NCBI RefSeq assembly: GCF_014395425.1 | Contig: NZ_CP060711.1 | Location: forward strand, 2,666,001 to 2,730,000 | Direction: 5' to 3' | DNA length: 64,000 bases | Source: Thermomonas brevis | GTDB lineage: Bacteria; Pseudomonadota; Gammaproteobacteria; Xanthomonadales; Xanthomonadaceae | Notes under the pieces: model-generated | Database searches by the model: none | Seen by the model: the letters and a program-made list of their open reading frames with translations, nothing else | Told to the model about the DNA's origin: nothing | Made by a program: the position numbers and the translations under genes | Part shown: piece by piece, positions 52,736 to 62,243 of the stretch | How the letters are laid out: each line of letters opens with the position of its first letter | How positions within the stretch are numbered: position 1 is the first letter of the stretch

Positions 52736-55354
52736 ATGTCCACGACGTCCCCCGTGTCCGACAACCGCTGGCTGGTGCTCAAGTTCGGTGGCACGTCGGT
52801 GTCGAAACGCGGGCGCTGGGACAACATCGGCCGGCTGGCCGCGCAGCGCGCGAAGGACAACGACGCGCGCGTGCTGGTGGTGGTGTCGGCATTGTCCGGC
52901 GTCACCAACGAGCTGACCGCGATCGCCGACGGCGCCGCCGATGCGGCGGAGCGGGTGGCGAGGCTGGAGACGCGGCACCGCGACTTTCTCGCCGAACTCG
53001 AGCTCGACGCCGACGCGGTATTGGGCGAGCGGCTGGCCGCACTGCATGCGCTGCTGACCGATCCGCGCGCCGCCACCCGCACGCTGGACTGGCAGGCCGA
53101 GGTGCTGGGGCAGGGCGAGCTGCTCTCGTCCACCATCGGCGCCGCTTACCTGCATGCGCAGGGGCTGGACATCGGCTGGATGGACGCGCGCGATTGGCTC
53201 GACGCGCTGCCGCCGCAGCCCAACCAGAGTGCGTGGTCGCAGCGCTTGTCGGTGAACTGCCGCTGGCAGGGCAGCGCCGACTGGCGCGTGCATTTCGCCT
53301 CGCAGCCCACGCGTCTGCTGATCACGCAGGGCTTCATCTCGCGCCATCAGGACGGCGGCACCGCGATCCTCGGGCGCGGCGGCTCCGACACCTCCGCCGC
53401 GTATTTCGGCGCGCTGCTCGGCGCGCAGCGGGTGGAAATCTGGACCGACGTGCCCGGCATGTTCAGCGCCAATCCGCGCGAAGTGCCGGACGCGCGCCTG
53501 CTCACCCGCCTCGACTATTACGAGGCGCAGGAAATCGCCACCACCGGCGCCAAGGTGCTGCACCCGCGCTCGCTGCGGCCCTGCCGCAACAGCGGCGTGC
53601 CGATGGCGATCCTCGACACCGAGCGCCCGCATCTGCCCGGCACCAGCATCGACGATGCCGCCGAGCCGGTGCCGGGCGTGAAGGCGATCAGCCGCCGCAA
53701 CGGCATCGTGCTGGTGTCGATGGAAGGCATCGGTATGTGGCAGCAGGTCGGCTTCCTCGCCGACGTGTTCGCGCTGTTCAAGAAGCACGGGCTGTCGGTC
53801 GACCTGATCGGCTCGGCGGAAACCAACGTCACCGTCTCGCTCGACCCGTCCGAGAACCTCGTCAACACCGACGTGCTGGCCGCGCTGTCGGCCGACCTGT
53901 CGGCGATCTGCCGGGTCAAGGTGATCGTGCCCTGCGCCGCGATCACCCTGGTCGGGCGCGGCATGCGCTCGCTGCTGCACAAGCTGCAGGACGTGTGGGC
54001 GATGTTCGGCCGCGAGAACGTGCACCTGATCTCGCAGTCGTCCAACGACCTCAACCTGACCTTCGTGGTCGACGAAGCCGCCGCCGACGGCATGCTGCCG
54101 AAGCTGCACGCCGCGCTGATCGATTCCGGCGCGATGCCGGTATACGAGGAGGCCGTGTTCGGCCCGCGCTGGCGCGAGATCGAAGGCGCGCTGCGCCAGC
54201 GCCCGACGCCGTGGTGGCACGCGCCGGCACAGCGCGAGGCGTTGCTGCAGCTGGCGCAGGCCGGCACACCGCGCTACGCCTATCACCTGCCGACGGTGCG
54301 CGAACGCGCCCGCCAGCTCAAGGCGATCGAGGCGGTGGATCGCCGCTATTACGCGATCAAGGCCAATTCGCATCCGGCCATCCTGCGCGCGTTGGCGGAG
54401 GAAGGCTTCGGGCTGGAGTGCGTCTCGCTGGGCGAGCTGGAGCGCGCGTTCGCGGCGCTGCCCGACATCGACCCGCAGCGCGTGCTGTTCACGCCCAGCT
54501 TCGCGCCCATCGGCGAATACGAAGCGGCGCTGGCGCGCGGCGTCACCGTCACCGTGGACAACGTGGAGCTGCTGCGCCGCTGGCCGGAGGTGTTCCGCGG
54601 CCGCGCGCTGTGGCTGCGCATCGACCTCGGCCACGGCGACGGCCACCACGAGAAGGTCAACACGGGCGGCAAGGAGGCCAAGTTCGGCCTGTCCGCGCAG
54701 CGGGTGGAGGAGTTCGCGCAGGCCGCGCGCGCGCTGGACGTGCGCATCACCGGCCTGCATGCGCATCTCGGCAGCGGCATCGAGACCATCGGCCACTGGC
54801 AGGAAGTGGTGGACGAACTGGCCGGCTTCGCCCGCCGCATCGGCAGCGTGGAAGTGCTGGACATCGGCGGCGGCCTGCCGATCCCCTACAGCGACGACGA
54901 CGAGCCGTTCGACCTCGACGCCTGGGCGGCCGGGCTGGCGGCGATCAAGGCCGTGCATCCGGCGTTCAAGCTCGCCATCGAGCCGGGCCGCTTCCTCGTC
55001 GCCGAAGCCGGCGTGCTGCTGGCGCGGGCGACCCAGGTGGTGGAGAAGGACGGCGTGCTGCGGGTCGGGCTGGACGCCGGCATGAACGCACTGATCCGCC
55101 CCGCGCTGTACGACGCCTGGCACGACATCCACAACCTGTCGCGGCTGGACGATGGCGACGTGCGCGATTTCGACGTGGTGGGGCCGATCTGCGAGTCCAG
55201 CGACGTATTCGGCCATCGGGTCAAACTGCCCGCCGCCACCGAACCGGACGACGCGATGCTGATCGCCGACGCCGGCGCCTACGGTTTCAGCATGTCCAGC
55301 GCCTACAATCTGCGCACGCTGCCGGCGGAAGACGTGCTGCCGGACGCGGATTGA
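52736..55354 (+). CDS. Fused aspartate kinase / diaminopimelate decarboxylase
   Basis: 872 residues from the ATG at 52736. Residues about 8-500 are an aspartokinase: KFGGTSVSKRGRWDN at the ATP site, ILGRGGSDTSAAYFGALLGA, then two ACT-type regulatory domains (VSMEGIGMWQQVGFLADVFA; NLTFVVDEAAA). About 515-872 is the PLP decarboxylase LysA: YYAIKANSHPAILRAL with the PLP lysine, HAHLGSGIET, LDIGGGLPIPY, EPGRFLVAEAG and CESSDVFG. One chain thus holds the first and last steps from aspartate to lysine, a fusion known in this bacterial group. It starts a run of three cell-wall precursor genes. Confidence 0.93.
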   Translation: MSTTSPVSDNRWLVLKFGGTSVSKRGRWDNIGRLAAQRAKDNDARVLVVVSALSGVTNELTAIADGAADAAERVARLETRHRDFLAELELDADAVLGERLAALHALLTDPRAATRTLDWQAEVLGQGELLSSTIGAAYLHAQGLDIGWMDARDWLDALPPQPNQSAWSQRLSVNCRWQGSADWRVHFASQPTRLLITQGFISRHQDGGTAILGRGGSDTSAAYFGALLGAQRVEIWTDVPGMFSANPREVPDARLLTRLDYYEAQEIATTGAKVLHPRSLRPCRNSGVPMAILDTERPHLPGTSIDDAAEPVPGVKAISRRNGIVLVSMEGIGMWQQVGFLADVFALFKKHGLSVDLIGSAETNVTVSLDPSENLVNTDVLAALSADLSAICRVKVIVPCAAITLVGRGMRSLLHKLQDVWAMFGRENVHLISQSSNDLNLTFVVDEAAADGMLPKLHAALIDSGAMPVYEEAVFGPRWREIEGALRQRPTPWWHAPAQREALLQLAQAGTPRYAYHLPTVRERARQLKAIEAVDRRYYAIKANSHPAILRALAEEGFGLECVSLGELERAFAALPDIDPQRVLFTPSFAPIGEYEAALARGVTVTVDNVELLRRWPEVFRGRALWLRIDLGHGDGHHEKVNTGGKEAKFGLSAQRVEEFAQAARALDVRITGLHAHLGSGIETIGHWQEVVDELAGFARRIGSVEVLDIGGGLPIPYSDDDEPFDLDAWAAGLAAIKAVHPAFKLAIEPGRFLVAEAGVLLARATQVVEKDGVLRVGLDAGMNALIRPALYDAWHDIHNLSRLDDGDVRDFDVVGPICESSDVFGHRVKLPAATEPDDAMLIADAGAYGFSMSSAYNLRTLPAEDVLPDAD

Positions 55355-55378
55355 GCCGTCGCACCCATCGAACGACAC

Positions 55379-56740
55379 ATGACCGACTGGATCTTCAACC
55401 GCGACACCATTCGCGCCTTCCGCTTCGTGCGCTGCGCTTTCGACGCACAGACCGGCATCGCGCAACTGGTGTACGCCTTCGACGACGGCCCCGAGCTGAT
55501 CGAAACCGTCACCGTGCCGGGCGCGCCGTTCGCCCCGGACGAAGCCCGTGCCGCCGCCGCGGAGCGCGCGCTGCGCCTGCTGCACCTGATCGCCGGCGTG
55601 AGCTACTACAAGGCGGCGGTGCCGGACGAAATCCGCATCGACGGCTACGCTATCGACGCCGACACCGCCGCGCTGCTGGAAAGCGTGTACCGCAACGGAC
55701 TCGGCGAGTTCGCCTATCGCAACGGGCTCGACCTGCGCGGGAAGATCCATTTCCCGGCGGGTGCTTCCGCTGGGCCGGCCGCATCCGCGCTCGGCCTGCG
55801 TCCGCACGCCCTCGTCGCCATCGGCGGCGGCAAGGATTCGCTGGTCAGCATCGAGGCGCTGCGCGCCGAAGGCATCGAACAAACCGTCACGTGGATCGGC
55901 GGCTCGCAATTGATCGCCGCCTGCGCCGCGCACACCGGCCTGCCGACCCTCAACATCGGCCGCCAGCTCGCGCCGCAGCTGTTCGACTTCAACCGGCAAG
56001 GCGCGTGGAATGGCCACATCCCGGTGACGGCGGTGAACTCCGCGATCATGGCTTTCACCGCCGTGCTGCTGGGCGTGGATCAGGTGGTGTTCTCCAACGA
56101 GCGTTCGGCCAGCTACGGCTCGCTGATTCCCGGTACGGGCGAAGTGAATCACCAGTGGTCGAAGGGCTGGGCGTTCGAGTCCGCGTTCGGCGACTACCTG
56201 CAGACGCACGTCGCCTCCGACCTGCATTACTACTCGCTGCTGCGCCCGCTCAGCGAACTCGCGGTGGCGCGGCAATTCGCCAGAACCGACCGCTACGACG
56301 CCCACTTCTCCAGCTGCAACCGCAATTTCCACATCCTCGGCGAGCGCCCCACCAGCCGCTGGTGCGGCGTCTGCCCGAAGTGCCATTTCGTGTTTCTCGC
56401 GCTGGCCCCGTTCGTGCCGAAGCTGCGGCTGGTCGGCATCGTCGGCCGCAATCTGCTGGACGATCCGGCGCAGGTTCCCGGTTTCGACGCGCTGCTGGAA
56501 TATCAGGATCACAAACCGTTCGAATGCGTGGGCGAAGGCCGCGAATCGCGCGCGGCGATGGCGACGCTGGCGCAGCGCCCGGAATGGCGCGAGGACGCGG
56601 TGGTGCGGCGCTTCGCCAGGCAGATCGAACCGCAGTTGGACGCGGGCGAACTCGCCATCGAACCGCTGCTGGCCCTGGACAACGAACACCGCATTCCCGC
56701 CGCGCTGTGGGAGCGCCTGCGTGTCCGCTTCGCTGCCTGA
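55379..56740 (+). CDS. murL: UDP-MurNAc-L-Ala-L-Glu epimerase MurL
   Basis: 453 residues. MurL inverts the glutamyl centre of UDP-MurNAc-L-Ala-L-Glu to the D form, so glutamate racemase MurI is not needed; the pathway was shown in Xanthomonas. Visible features: an ATP-type loop GGGKDS in [34 protein letters not shown], and a Cys cluster [10 protein letters not shown] ... [16 protein letters not shown]. The C-terminus overlaps MurD2 by 20 bases, which binds the assignment to its pathway partner. Confidence 0.9.
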   Translation: MTDWIFNRDTIRAFRFVRCAFDAQTGIAQLVYAFDDGPELIETVTVPGAPFAPDEARAAAAERALRLLHLIAGVSYYKAAVPDEIRIDGYAIDADTAALLESVYRNGLGEFAYRNGLDLRGKIHFPAGASAGPAASALGLRPHALVAIGGGKDSLVSIEALRAEGIEQTVTWIGGSQLIAACAAHTGLPTLNIGRQLAPQLFDFNRQGAWNGHIPVTAVNSAIMAFTAVLLGVDQVVFSNERSASYGSLIPGTGEVNHQWSKGWAFESAFGDYLQTHVASDLHYYSLLRPLSELAVARQFARTDRYDAHFSSCNRNFHILGERPTSRWCGVCPKCHFVFLALAPFVPKLRLVGIVGRNLLDDPAQVPGFDALLEYQDHKPFECVGEGRESRAAMATLAQRPEWREDAVVRRFARQIEPQLDAGELAIEPLLALDNEHRIPAALWERLRVRFAA

Positions 56741-58142
56741 GCGGCTGCGCATCGCCGATCTGTCCGGCCGCCGCGTGGCGCTGTGGGGCTGGGGCCATGA
56801 AGGTCGCGCCGCCTATACGGCCCTGCGCGCGCGGCTGCCCGCGCAGCCGTTGACGCTGTTCTGCAATGCTGCCGAAGCCATCGATGCGGCCGGCCTCGGC
56901 GATGCGCTGCTGTCGATCGAACGCGAGACCAGCGGCGAGCGGCTGGCGCAGTTCGAGGCCGTCATCAAGTCGCCCGGCATCAGCCCGTACAAGCCGGAAG
57001 CCGAGTTCGCCGCGCAGCGCGGCACCCGCTTCCTCGGCGGCACCGCGCTGTGGTTCGCCGAGCGCGCCGATGCCGACGGCGAAGTCGCCAACGCGCTCTG
57101 CGTCACCGGCACCAAGGGCAAGAGCACCACCTCCTCGCTGCTGGCGCACCTGCTGCGCGCGGCGGGGCTGCGCACCGCGCTGGCCGGCAACATCGGCGTG
57201 CCGCTGCTGGAGCTGCTGGACGACGATGCCGATGCGTGGGCGATCGAACTGTCCAGCTACCAGACCCGCGACGTCGCCGCGTCCGGCGCGCGCCCGCGCA
57301 TCGCCATTGTCACCAACCTGCATCCCGAGCACCTGGACTGGCACGGCGGCGAGCAGCGCTACATCGCCGACAAGTTGGCGCTGGTGACGGAGGCGAAGCC
57401 GCGCATCGCCGTCCTCAACGCCGCCGATCCGTTGTTGGCGGCGTTGAAGCTGCCGGACAGCGACATCCATTGGTACGGCGACGAGCGCGGCTGGCACCTG
57501 CGCGGCGACGCGCTGCATCGCGGCGATGCCTTCGTGATGGACACAGCGACGCTGCCGCTGCCGGGCCGCCACAACCGCAGCAACCTGTGCGCGGTGCTGA
57601 CCGCGCTGGAAGCATTCGGTCTCGACGCGGCGGCGCTCGCTCCGCACGCCGCCAGCTTCCAGCCCTTGCCGAACCGCCTGCAACCGCTGGGCAAGCGCGA
57701 CGGCATTCTCTACGTCAACGATTCCATCAGCACCACGCCTATGGCGACGCTGGCGGCGCTCGACCTGTACGCGGATCGTCCGGTGGCGGTGCTGGTCGGC
57801 GGCCACGACCGCGGCCTGCCGTGGGACGAATTCGCCGAAGCGATGCGCACGCGCGCGCCGAAGGCGGTCGTGACAATGGGTCAGAATGGCCCGCGCATCC
57901 ATGCGCTGCTGGAACCCGTCGCGGCGCAGGTCGGCTTTGCGCTGGAAGCCGCCGGCGACCTGGCCGAGGCGATGGCCAAGGCCCGCGCCGCGTTGCCGGA
58001 CGGCGGCGTGGTGCTGCTCTCGCCCGGCGCGCCCAGCTTCGGCCCGTACCGCAATTACGTGGCGCGCGGCCGCCACTTCGCCGAACTGGCCGGCTTCGAT
58101 CCGGATGCGATTTCCGGAATCAAGGGCATGGGGATCGCATAA
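56721..58142 (+). CDS. murD2: UDP-MurNAc-L-Ala:L-Glu ligase MurD2
   Basis: 473 residues from GTG 56721. Mur-ligase family: N-terminal Rossmann start [16 protein letters not shown] loop [19 protein letters not shown] near 128-146, [21 protein letters not shown] and the C-terminal [14 protein letters not shown]. MurD2 adds L-Glu instead of D-Glu; specificity is inferred from coupling with MurL, not from a residue. It overlaps murL by 20 bases, indicating translational coupling. Confidence 0.88.
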   Translation: MSASLPERLRIADLSGRRVALWGWGHEGRAAYTALRARLPAQPLTLFCNAAEAIDAAGLGDALLSIERETSGERLAQFEAVIKSPGISPYKPEAEFAAQRGTRFLGGTALWFAERADADGEVANALCVTGTKGKSTTSSLLAHLLRAAGLRTALAGNIGVPLLELLDDDADAWAIELSSYQTRDVAASGARPRIAIVTNLHPEHLDWHGGEQRYIADKLALVTEAKPRIAVLNAADPLLAALKLPDSDIHWYGDERGWHLRGDALHRGDAFVMDTATLPLPGRHNRSNLCAVLTALEAFGLDAAALAPHAASFQPLPNRLQPLGKRDGILYVNDSISTTPMATLAALDLYADRPVAVLVGGHDRGLPWDEFAEAMRTRAPKAVVTMGQNGPRIHALLEPVAAQVGFALEAAGDLAEAMAKARAALPDGGVVLLSPGAPSFGPYRNYVARGRHFAELAGFDPDAISGIKGMGIA

Positions 58143-58152
58143 GCGTTTGCCC

Positions 58153-58260
58153 GTCATTCCCGCGAAGGCGGGAATCCAGATTTTGCTTTCTTGGGACAGA
58201 TCAAGAACTGGATACACGAACATGCGTTCGTGAAAAGCGGCCCGCCTTCGCGGGAATGAC
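58153..58260. repeat. REP doublet (inverted pair) with inner hairpin
   Basis: GTCATTCCCGCGAAGGCGGG (58153-58172) and its exact 20-base reverse complement at 58241-58260 enclose a small hairpin CACGAAC-ATGC-GTTCGTG (58215-58232). The half-unit is itself palindromic and is a widespread bacterial REP sequence. The element of about 108 bases separates murD2 from the next gene and probably also ends or stabilises the mRNA. Confidence 0.85.
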
Positions 58261-58329
58261 AGGGGATAGGTTCACGCCAACTAAACCCAACTCCGGTAGC
58301 GTAGGCGGATCGCCACTGGAGCCATCCCC

Positions 58330-59112
58330 ATGCGCCGTCTTCTGCTCGCTTTCGGACTGCTGCTCACCGCCGCTCCCGCCTTCGCCGCCATGCAGGCGAA
58401 ACCGGTCGAATGGACGCAGGGCCAGCAGCGCTTCAGCGGCTACGTTGTCTACGACGACGCCTCCATGGCCAAGCGCCCCGGCCTGCTGATGGTGCCGGAC
58501 TGGTACGGCGTCACCCCCGCCGCGCTGGACAAGGCGAAGCAGCAGGCCGGCCGCGACTACGTGGTGTTCGTGGTGGACATGTACGGCAAGGGCGTGCGTC
58601 CCGCCGACGACAAGCAGGCGCTGGCGCAGGTGCAGGGGCTGTATCCGAAGCCGGATCTGATGCGCGCGCGCATGCAGGCGGCGCTGGACGCGTTCAGGGC
58701 GCAGGCTGGCAAGGCGCCGCTGGACGCCGCGCGCATCGGCGCGTTCGGGTTCTGCTTCGGCGGTTCGTCGGTGCTGGAGCTGGCGCGCAGCGGCGCGGCG
58801 CTGGCCGGCATCGCCACCTTCCACGGCGGCCTGCATACCGAATCGCCGGCGGCGCCCGGCTCGGTGAAGACCCCGCTGCTGGTGCTCAACGGCGCGGACG
58901 ACGAGGGCCAGAAGGCGGCCATCGTGCCGTTCGAGGAGGAGATGGACAAGGCCGGCGCGGACTGGCAGTTCGTCAACTTCAGCGGCGCCGTGCACTGCTT
59001 CGCGCTGGAAACCGCCAACAAGCCCGGCTGCAAGTACGACCCGCGCGCGGCGAAGCGCGCCTACGCGATGATGCACGCCTTCTTCGCCGAGCGGTTCGCC
59101 GGGCGCGAGTGA
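58330..59112 (+). CDS. Exported dienelactone-hydrolase-family protein
   Basis: 260 residues. Signal peptide ending AFAAM near 20. Nucleophile elbow FGFCFGG with Cys in place of Ser, LLVLNGADDEG for the Asp, and FSGAVHCFALET for the His, giving the Cys-Asp-His triad of dienelactone hydrolases. Predicted periplasmic; substrate unknown. It is a single gene following the REP doublet and ends 9 bases before the convergent polyprenyl synthase gene. Confidence 0.88.
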   Translation: MRRLLLAFGLLLTAAPAFAAMQAKPVEWTQGQQRFSGYVVYDDASMAKRPGLLMVPDWYGVTPAALDKAKQQAGRDYVVFVVDMYGKGVRPADDKQALAQVQGLYPKPDLMRARMQAALDAFRAQAGKAPLDAARIGAFGFCFGGSSVLELARSGAALAGIATFHGGLHTESPAAPGSVKTPLLVLNGADDEGQKAAIVPFEEEMDKAGADWQFVNFSGAVHCFALETANKPGCKYDPRAAKRAYAMMHAFFAERFAGRE

Positions 59113-59121
59113 TGCCCGCGC

Positions 59122-60135
59122 TCAGTGGTCGCGGCTGACCGAGTACCGGGCCAGCCCGCGCAGCGCGGCGAGGTGGCCGTTGTCAGCCAGGCCGATCAGC
59201 GCGTCTTCGGCGGCCTGCGCGTATTCCGTCGCGCGCTGGCGGCTGTAGGCCAGGCTGCCGCAGCGTTCGATCGCGGCCAGCACCGCCGGCATGCCGTCGA
59301 TGTCGCCGTGTTCGACGATCCGCCGCAGCTCCGCGCGGGTGGCGGCGTCGCTGTGCGCCATCGCGTGGATCAGCGGCAGCGTGGCCTTGCCTTCGGCGAG
59401 GTCGTCGCCGAGGTTCTTGCCGAGGGTGACGGCGTCGGAGGCGTAGTCCAGCACGTCGTCGGCGATCTGGAAGGCGTAGCCGAGGTTCAGGCCATAGTCG
59501 TGCAGCGCCTGCTGGGTCGCGGCGTCCGCGCCGGCCAGCAGCGCGCCCAGCTGGGTAGCGGCAGCGAACAGGATCGCGGTCTTGCGCTCGATGACGCGCA
59601 GGTAGGCCGCCTCGTCGGTGTCCGGGTTGCGCACGTGCAGCAGCTGCAGCACCTCGCCCTCGGCGATCATGTTGGTGGTGTCGGCGAGGATTTGCTGCAC
59701 GTCCATCCGCTCCAGCTCGACCATCAGCTGGAAGCTGCGCGAATACAGGAAGTCGCCGACCAGCACCGACGCCGCGTTGCCCCACACCGCGTTCGCGGTC
59801 TTGCGGCCGCGGCGCAGGTCGGATTCGTCGACCACGTCGTCGTGCAGCAGGGTGGAGGTGTGGATGAACTCCACCACCGCCGCCAGCTGGTGCGCGTCGC
59901 CGCTGCCGCCCTTGCCTTGCGCGTCGCTCAGCGCGCCGGCCGTCAGCAGCAGCAGCATCGGCCGCAGCCGCTTGCCGCCGGCGCCGATGATGTACTCGGC
60001 GATCTGGTTGATCAGCACCACGTCCGAGGCCAGCCGCCGGCGGATCAGCGCGTCCATCGCGGCCATGTCGGGCGCGGCCAGGGCCTGGATCGCCTTGAGG
60101 TCGGGCGCGGCGTGCGCGAGGGCGGATGCGGTCAT
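59122..60135 (-). CDS. ispB: Trans-polyprenyl diphosphate synthase, octaprenyl type
   Basis: 337 residues from the ATG at 60135. Extends prenyl diphosphates for the ubiquinone side chain. Both aspartate-rich motifs are present: FARM LLHDDVVDESDLRRGR near residues 98-104 and SARM QIADDVLDYASD near 223-227. GGKRLRPMLLLLTAG matches the substrate-binding start. The size of the residue before the FARM would set the chain length; octaprenyl is inferred from the family. Divergent from ssb. Confidence 0.9.
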   Translation of the reverse strand: MTASALAHAAPDLKAIQALAAPDMAAMDALIRRRLASDVVLINQIAEYIIGAGGKRLRPMLLLLTAGALSDAQGKGGSGDAHQLAAVVEFIHTSTLLHDDVVDESDLRRGRKTANAVWGNAASVLVGDFLYSRSFQLMVELERMDVQQILADTTNMIAEGEVLQLLHVRNPDTDEAAYLRVIERKTAILFAAATQLGALLAGADAATQQALHDYGLNLGYAFQIADDVLDYASDAVTLGKNLGDDLAEGKATLPLIHAMAHSDAATRAELRRIVEHGDIDGMPAVLAAIERCGSLAYSRQRATEYAQAAEDALIGLADNGHLAALRGLARYSVSRDH

Positions 60136-60221
60136 GGGCGGGATCTGCGGAGGATGCGGAAGTATAAGCGGTAGGGTGTTTTTCCGATCCCCGGGCGCGG
60201 CGTTCGCCGGCTGCCGGCCGC

Positions 60222-60227
60222 TATAAT
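60222..60227 (+). promoter_or_regulatory. putative -10 element of ssb
   Basis: Consensus TATAAT in CCGCTATAATCGG, 48 bases before the ssb ATG; no clear -35 box. Confidence 0.55.
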
Positions 60228-60275
60228 CGGATGCCATCGTCCAGGTCGGGCGAGAGACAGATAAGAGGCAGCACC

Positions 60276-60797
60276 ATGGCGCGTGGCGTAAACAAAGTGA
60301 TCCTGGTCGGCAACCTGGGCAACGATCCCGAGGTGAAGTACACCCAGGGCGGCATGGCGGTCACGCGCATCAGCCTGGCCACCACCAGCGTGCGCAAGGA
60401 CCGCGACGGCAACCAGCAGGAGAGCACCCAGTGGCACCGGGTGGTGTTCTTCGGCAAGCTGGCCGAGATCGCCGGCGAGTACCTGAAGAAGGGCCGCCAG
60501 GTCTATGTCGAGGGCGAAATCCGCTACGACAAGTTCACCGGCCAGGACGGCCAGGAGCGCTACACCACCGACATCGTGGCCAACGAGATGCAGATGCTCG
60601 GCGGCGGCGACGGCCAGCGCGGCGGCGGCGAGGGCGGCGGTGGCGGCTACCAGTCGCGCGGTGGCGGCGGTGGCGGCGGCTACGGCGGCGACCGTCCGCA
60701 GCGCAGCGCCCCGGCCCAGCGTCGCGAACCCGCGCAGGCTCCGGCCAAGCCGGCGAACTTCGACGACGTGCCGTTCGACGACGACATTCCGTTCTGA
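60276..60797 (+). CDS. ssb: Single-stranded DNA-binding protein
   Basis: 173 residues from [19 protein letters not shown] at 60276. OB-fold (about 5-110: [35 protein letters not shown]), a Gly-rich linker (110-145) and the acidic partner-binding tip [11 protein letters not shown]. Binds ssDNA as a tetramer and recruits repair and replication proteins via the tip. RBS-like AGAGG lies 9-13 bases before the ATG. Confidence 0.97.
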   Translation: MARGVNKVILVGNLGNDPEVKYTQGGMAVTRISLATTSVRKDRDGNQQESTQWHRVVFFGKLAEIAGEYLKKGRQVYVEGEIRYDKFTGQDGQERYTTDIVANEMQMLGGGDGQRGGGEGGGGGYQSRGGGGGGGYGGDRPQRSAPAQRREPAQAPAKPANFDDVPFDDDIPF

Positions 60798-60837
60798 TCC
60801 CTGATCGGCCGCGCGCGACGCGGCCACCGGAGCCCGC

Positions 60838-61344
60838 ATGAGCGGACGCCAGCGCCAGCTGACCATGCGCTTCCTCGCCGAGCCGTCGGACGTGAACTTC
60901 GGCGGCAAGGCGCACGGTGGGCAGGTCATGAAGTGGATCGACCAGGCCGGCTACGCCGCCGCGGTCGGCTGGAGCGGCCATTACAGCGTGACCGTGGCGG
61001 TGGGCGGCATCCGCTTCGTCGCTCCGGTCCGGATCGGCGACCTGGTCAGCGTGGACGCCACGCTGATCCATACCGGCACCACCTCGATGCACTTCGCCGT
61101 GGACGTGCGCGCCCGCGACCCGCGCGGCGATGAGGCCGATGCGCGGCTGTGCACCCACTGCGTGATCGTGTTCGTGGCCATGGACGCGCCGGAAGGCGCG
61201 CCGGTGCCGGTGCCGCCGTGGGTGCCGCAGGACGACGAGGACCGCCAGCTGGCCGAATACGCCATGCGGGTGATGGCCCTGGGCAAGGACGTGGAGCAGA
61301 CCGTGGCGCGCTACCGGCAGGCCGCCGGCGCCCCAAAACAATGA
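60838..61344 (+). CDS. Hotdog-fold acyl-CoA thioesterase
   Basis: 168 residues. Hotdog thioesterase of the YciA/ACOT type: FLAEPSDVNFGGKAHGGQVM with the catalytic Asp/Asn region, WIDQAGYAAAV, YSVTVAVGGIRFVAPVRIGD. Cleaves acyl-CoA to free acid and CoA. Lies 40 bases after ssb on the same strand and may be cotranscribed. Its stop codon lies in the stem of the following hairpin. Confidence 0.88.
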   Translation: MSGRQRQLTMRFLAEPSDVNFGGKAHGGQVMKWIDQAGYAAAVGWSGHYSVTVAVGGIRFVAPVRIGDLVSVDATLIHTGTTSMHFAVDVRARDPRGDEADARLCTHCVIVFVAMDAPEGAPVPVPPWVPQDDEDRQLAEYAMRVMALGKDVEQTVARYRQAAGAPKQ

Positions 61345-61368
61345 CGCCGCCCGAGGGCGGCGTCATTG
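61339..61368. terminator. bidirectional terminator hairpin overlapping a stop codon
   Basis: Stem CAATGACGCCGCCC / GGGCGGCGTCATTG (14 bases each, loop GA or four bases when opened). The thioesterase TGA (61342-61344) lies in the left arm. On the minus strand a TTTTGGGG run follows, making it a likely terminator of the NlpC/P60 gene; the plus side has no T-run. Confidence 0.65.
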
Positions 61369-61393
61369 CATAGCGATACGTTCGTCGCGGCGC

Positions 61394-62065
61394 TCAGCTG
61401 CCGGTGGCGAGGCGGCGCGCTTCCAGGTACTTCTGCGACCAGTAGCCGCTGGTCAGGCTGGAGACGGTGACGTCGCGGCCGGTGCGCGGCGCGTGCAGGA
61501 ACTTGCCGTCGCCGATGTAGATGCCCACGTGGTCGATGCGGCCGCGCTTGCCGAAGAACACCAGATCGCCCTCGGCCAGCGCGTCGCGGTCGGCGACCTT
61601 GGTGCCTTCGTCGGCCATCGCGCGGGAAACGCGCGGCAGGTCGATGCCGATGGTGCGGAACACGTAGCCGACCAGGCCGCTGCAATCGAAGCCCCGATCC
61701 GGCGAGTTGCCGCCCCAGCGGTAGGGCGTGCCCAGCAGGGCGAACGCGCGCTGCAGGACGGTCTTGACCAGCGACGGCGTGGCGGGCGCGTCCTTAGCTT
61801 TCTGCAGGATTTCGAGCTGGGCGGCCAGCGGCGCGGTATCGGGCGTGGCGATGGCGGCCGGAGCCGGCAGCGCGAGGCTGGCGGCCGGCGCGGGCGCGGC
61901 GGTGGCGGCAGCCAGCGTGATCGGGGCGGATTCGGCCTTGGCCGGCGCCGGATTCGCGGCCAGCGCCGGCAGGCCGGCGACGGCCAGGGCGATGGCGAGG
62001 ATGGGCCGCAGGCTGCGGCGGCTGCGCAGTGCGGAATGGCCGTGGGGCAGGGTCGCTGTCGTCAC
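61394..62065 (-). CDS. NlpC/P60 family cell-wall peptidase 1
   Basis: 223 residues from a GTG at 62065; a TTG at 62083 is the alternative. Signal peptide ending PALAA near 33, Ala/Pro-rich linker, then the C40 domain: GTPYRWGGNSPDRGFDCSGL with catalytic Cys, LAEGDLVFFGKRGRIDHVGI with His. Likely a periplasmic gamma-D-Glu-meso-DAP-type endopeptidase or similar peptidoglycan hydrolase. A paralogue with the same orientation is next upstream. Confidence 0.88.
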   Translation of the reverse strand: MTTATLPHGHSALRSRRSLRPILAIALAVAGLPALAANPAPAKAESAPITLAAATAAPAPAASLALPAPAAIATPDTAPLAAQLEILQKAKDAPATPSLVKTVLQRAFALLGTPYRWGGNSPDRGFDCSGLVGYVFRTIGIDLPRVSRAMADEGTKVADRDALAEGDLVFFGKRGRIDHVGIYIGDGKFLHAPRTGRDVTVSSLTSGYWSQKYLEARRLATGS

Positions 62066-62243
62066 GCGGTCATCACGATGCAAAACGGAAGGCGCGACTA
62101 TGCCCGCCTTGGCCGGCCGAAGGGTTCAAAAAACGTTAGCCGGATGTGTGCGGATTGCCGAAAATGTGACGCCGGCCGCGTTCATTTTCGTGAATCCGCC
62201 TCGATTTTCCTGAACGGCGACGCGGGCTTGCATCAAGGCCGCC

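Noticed and set aside
52727..56752. 1341-codon minus-strand open frame
   Set aside because: It is antisense to the lysC-lysA fusion and murL, which are certain; GC-rich third positions leave the opposite strand free of stops.
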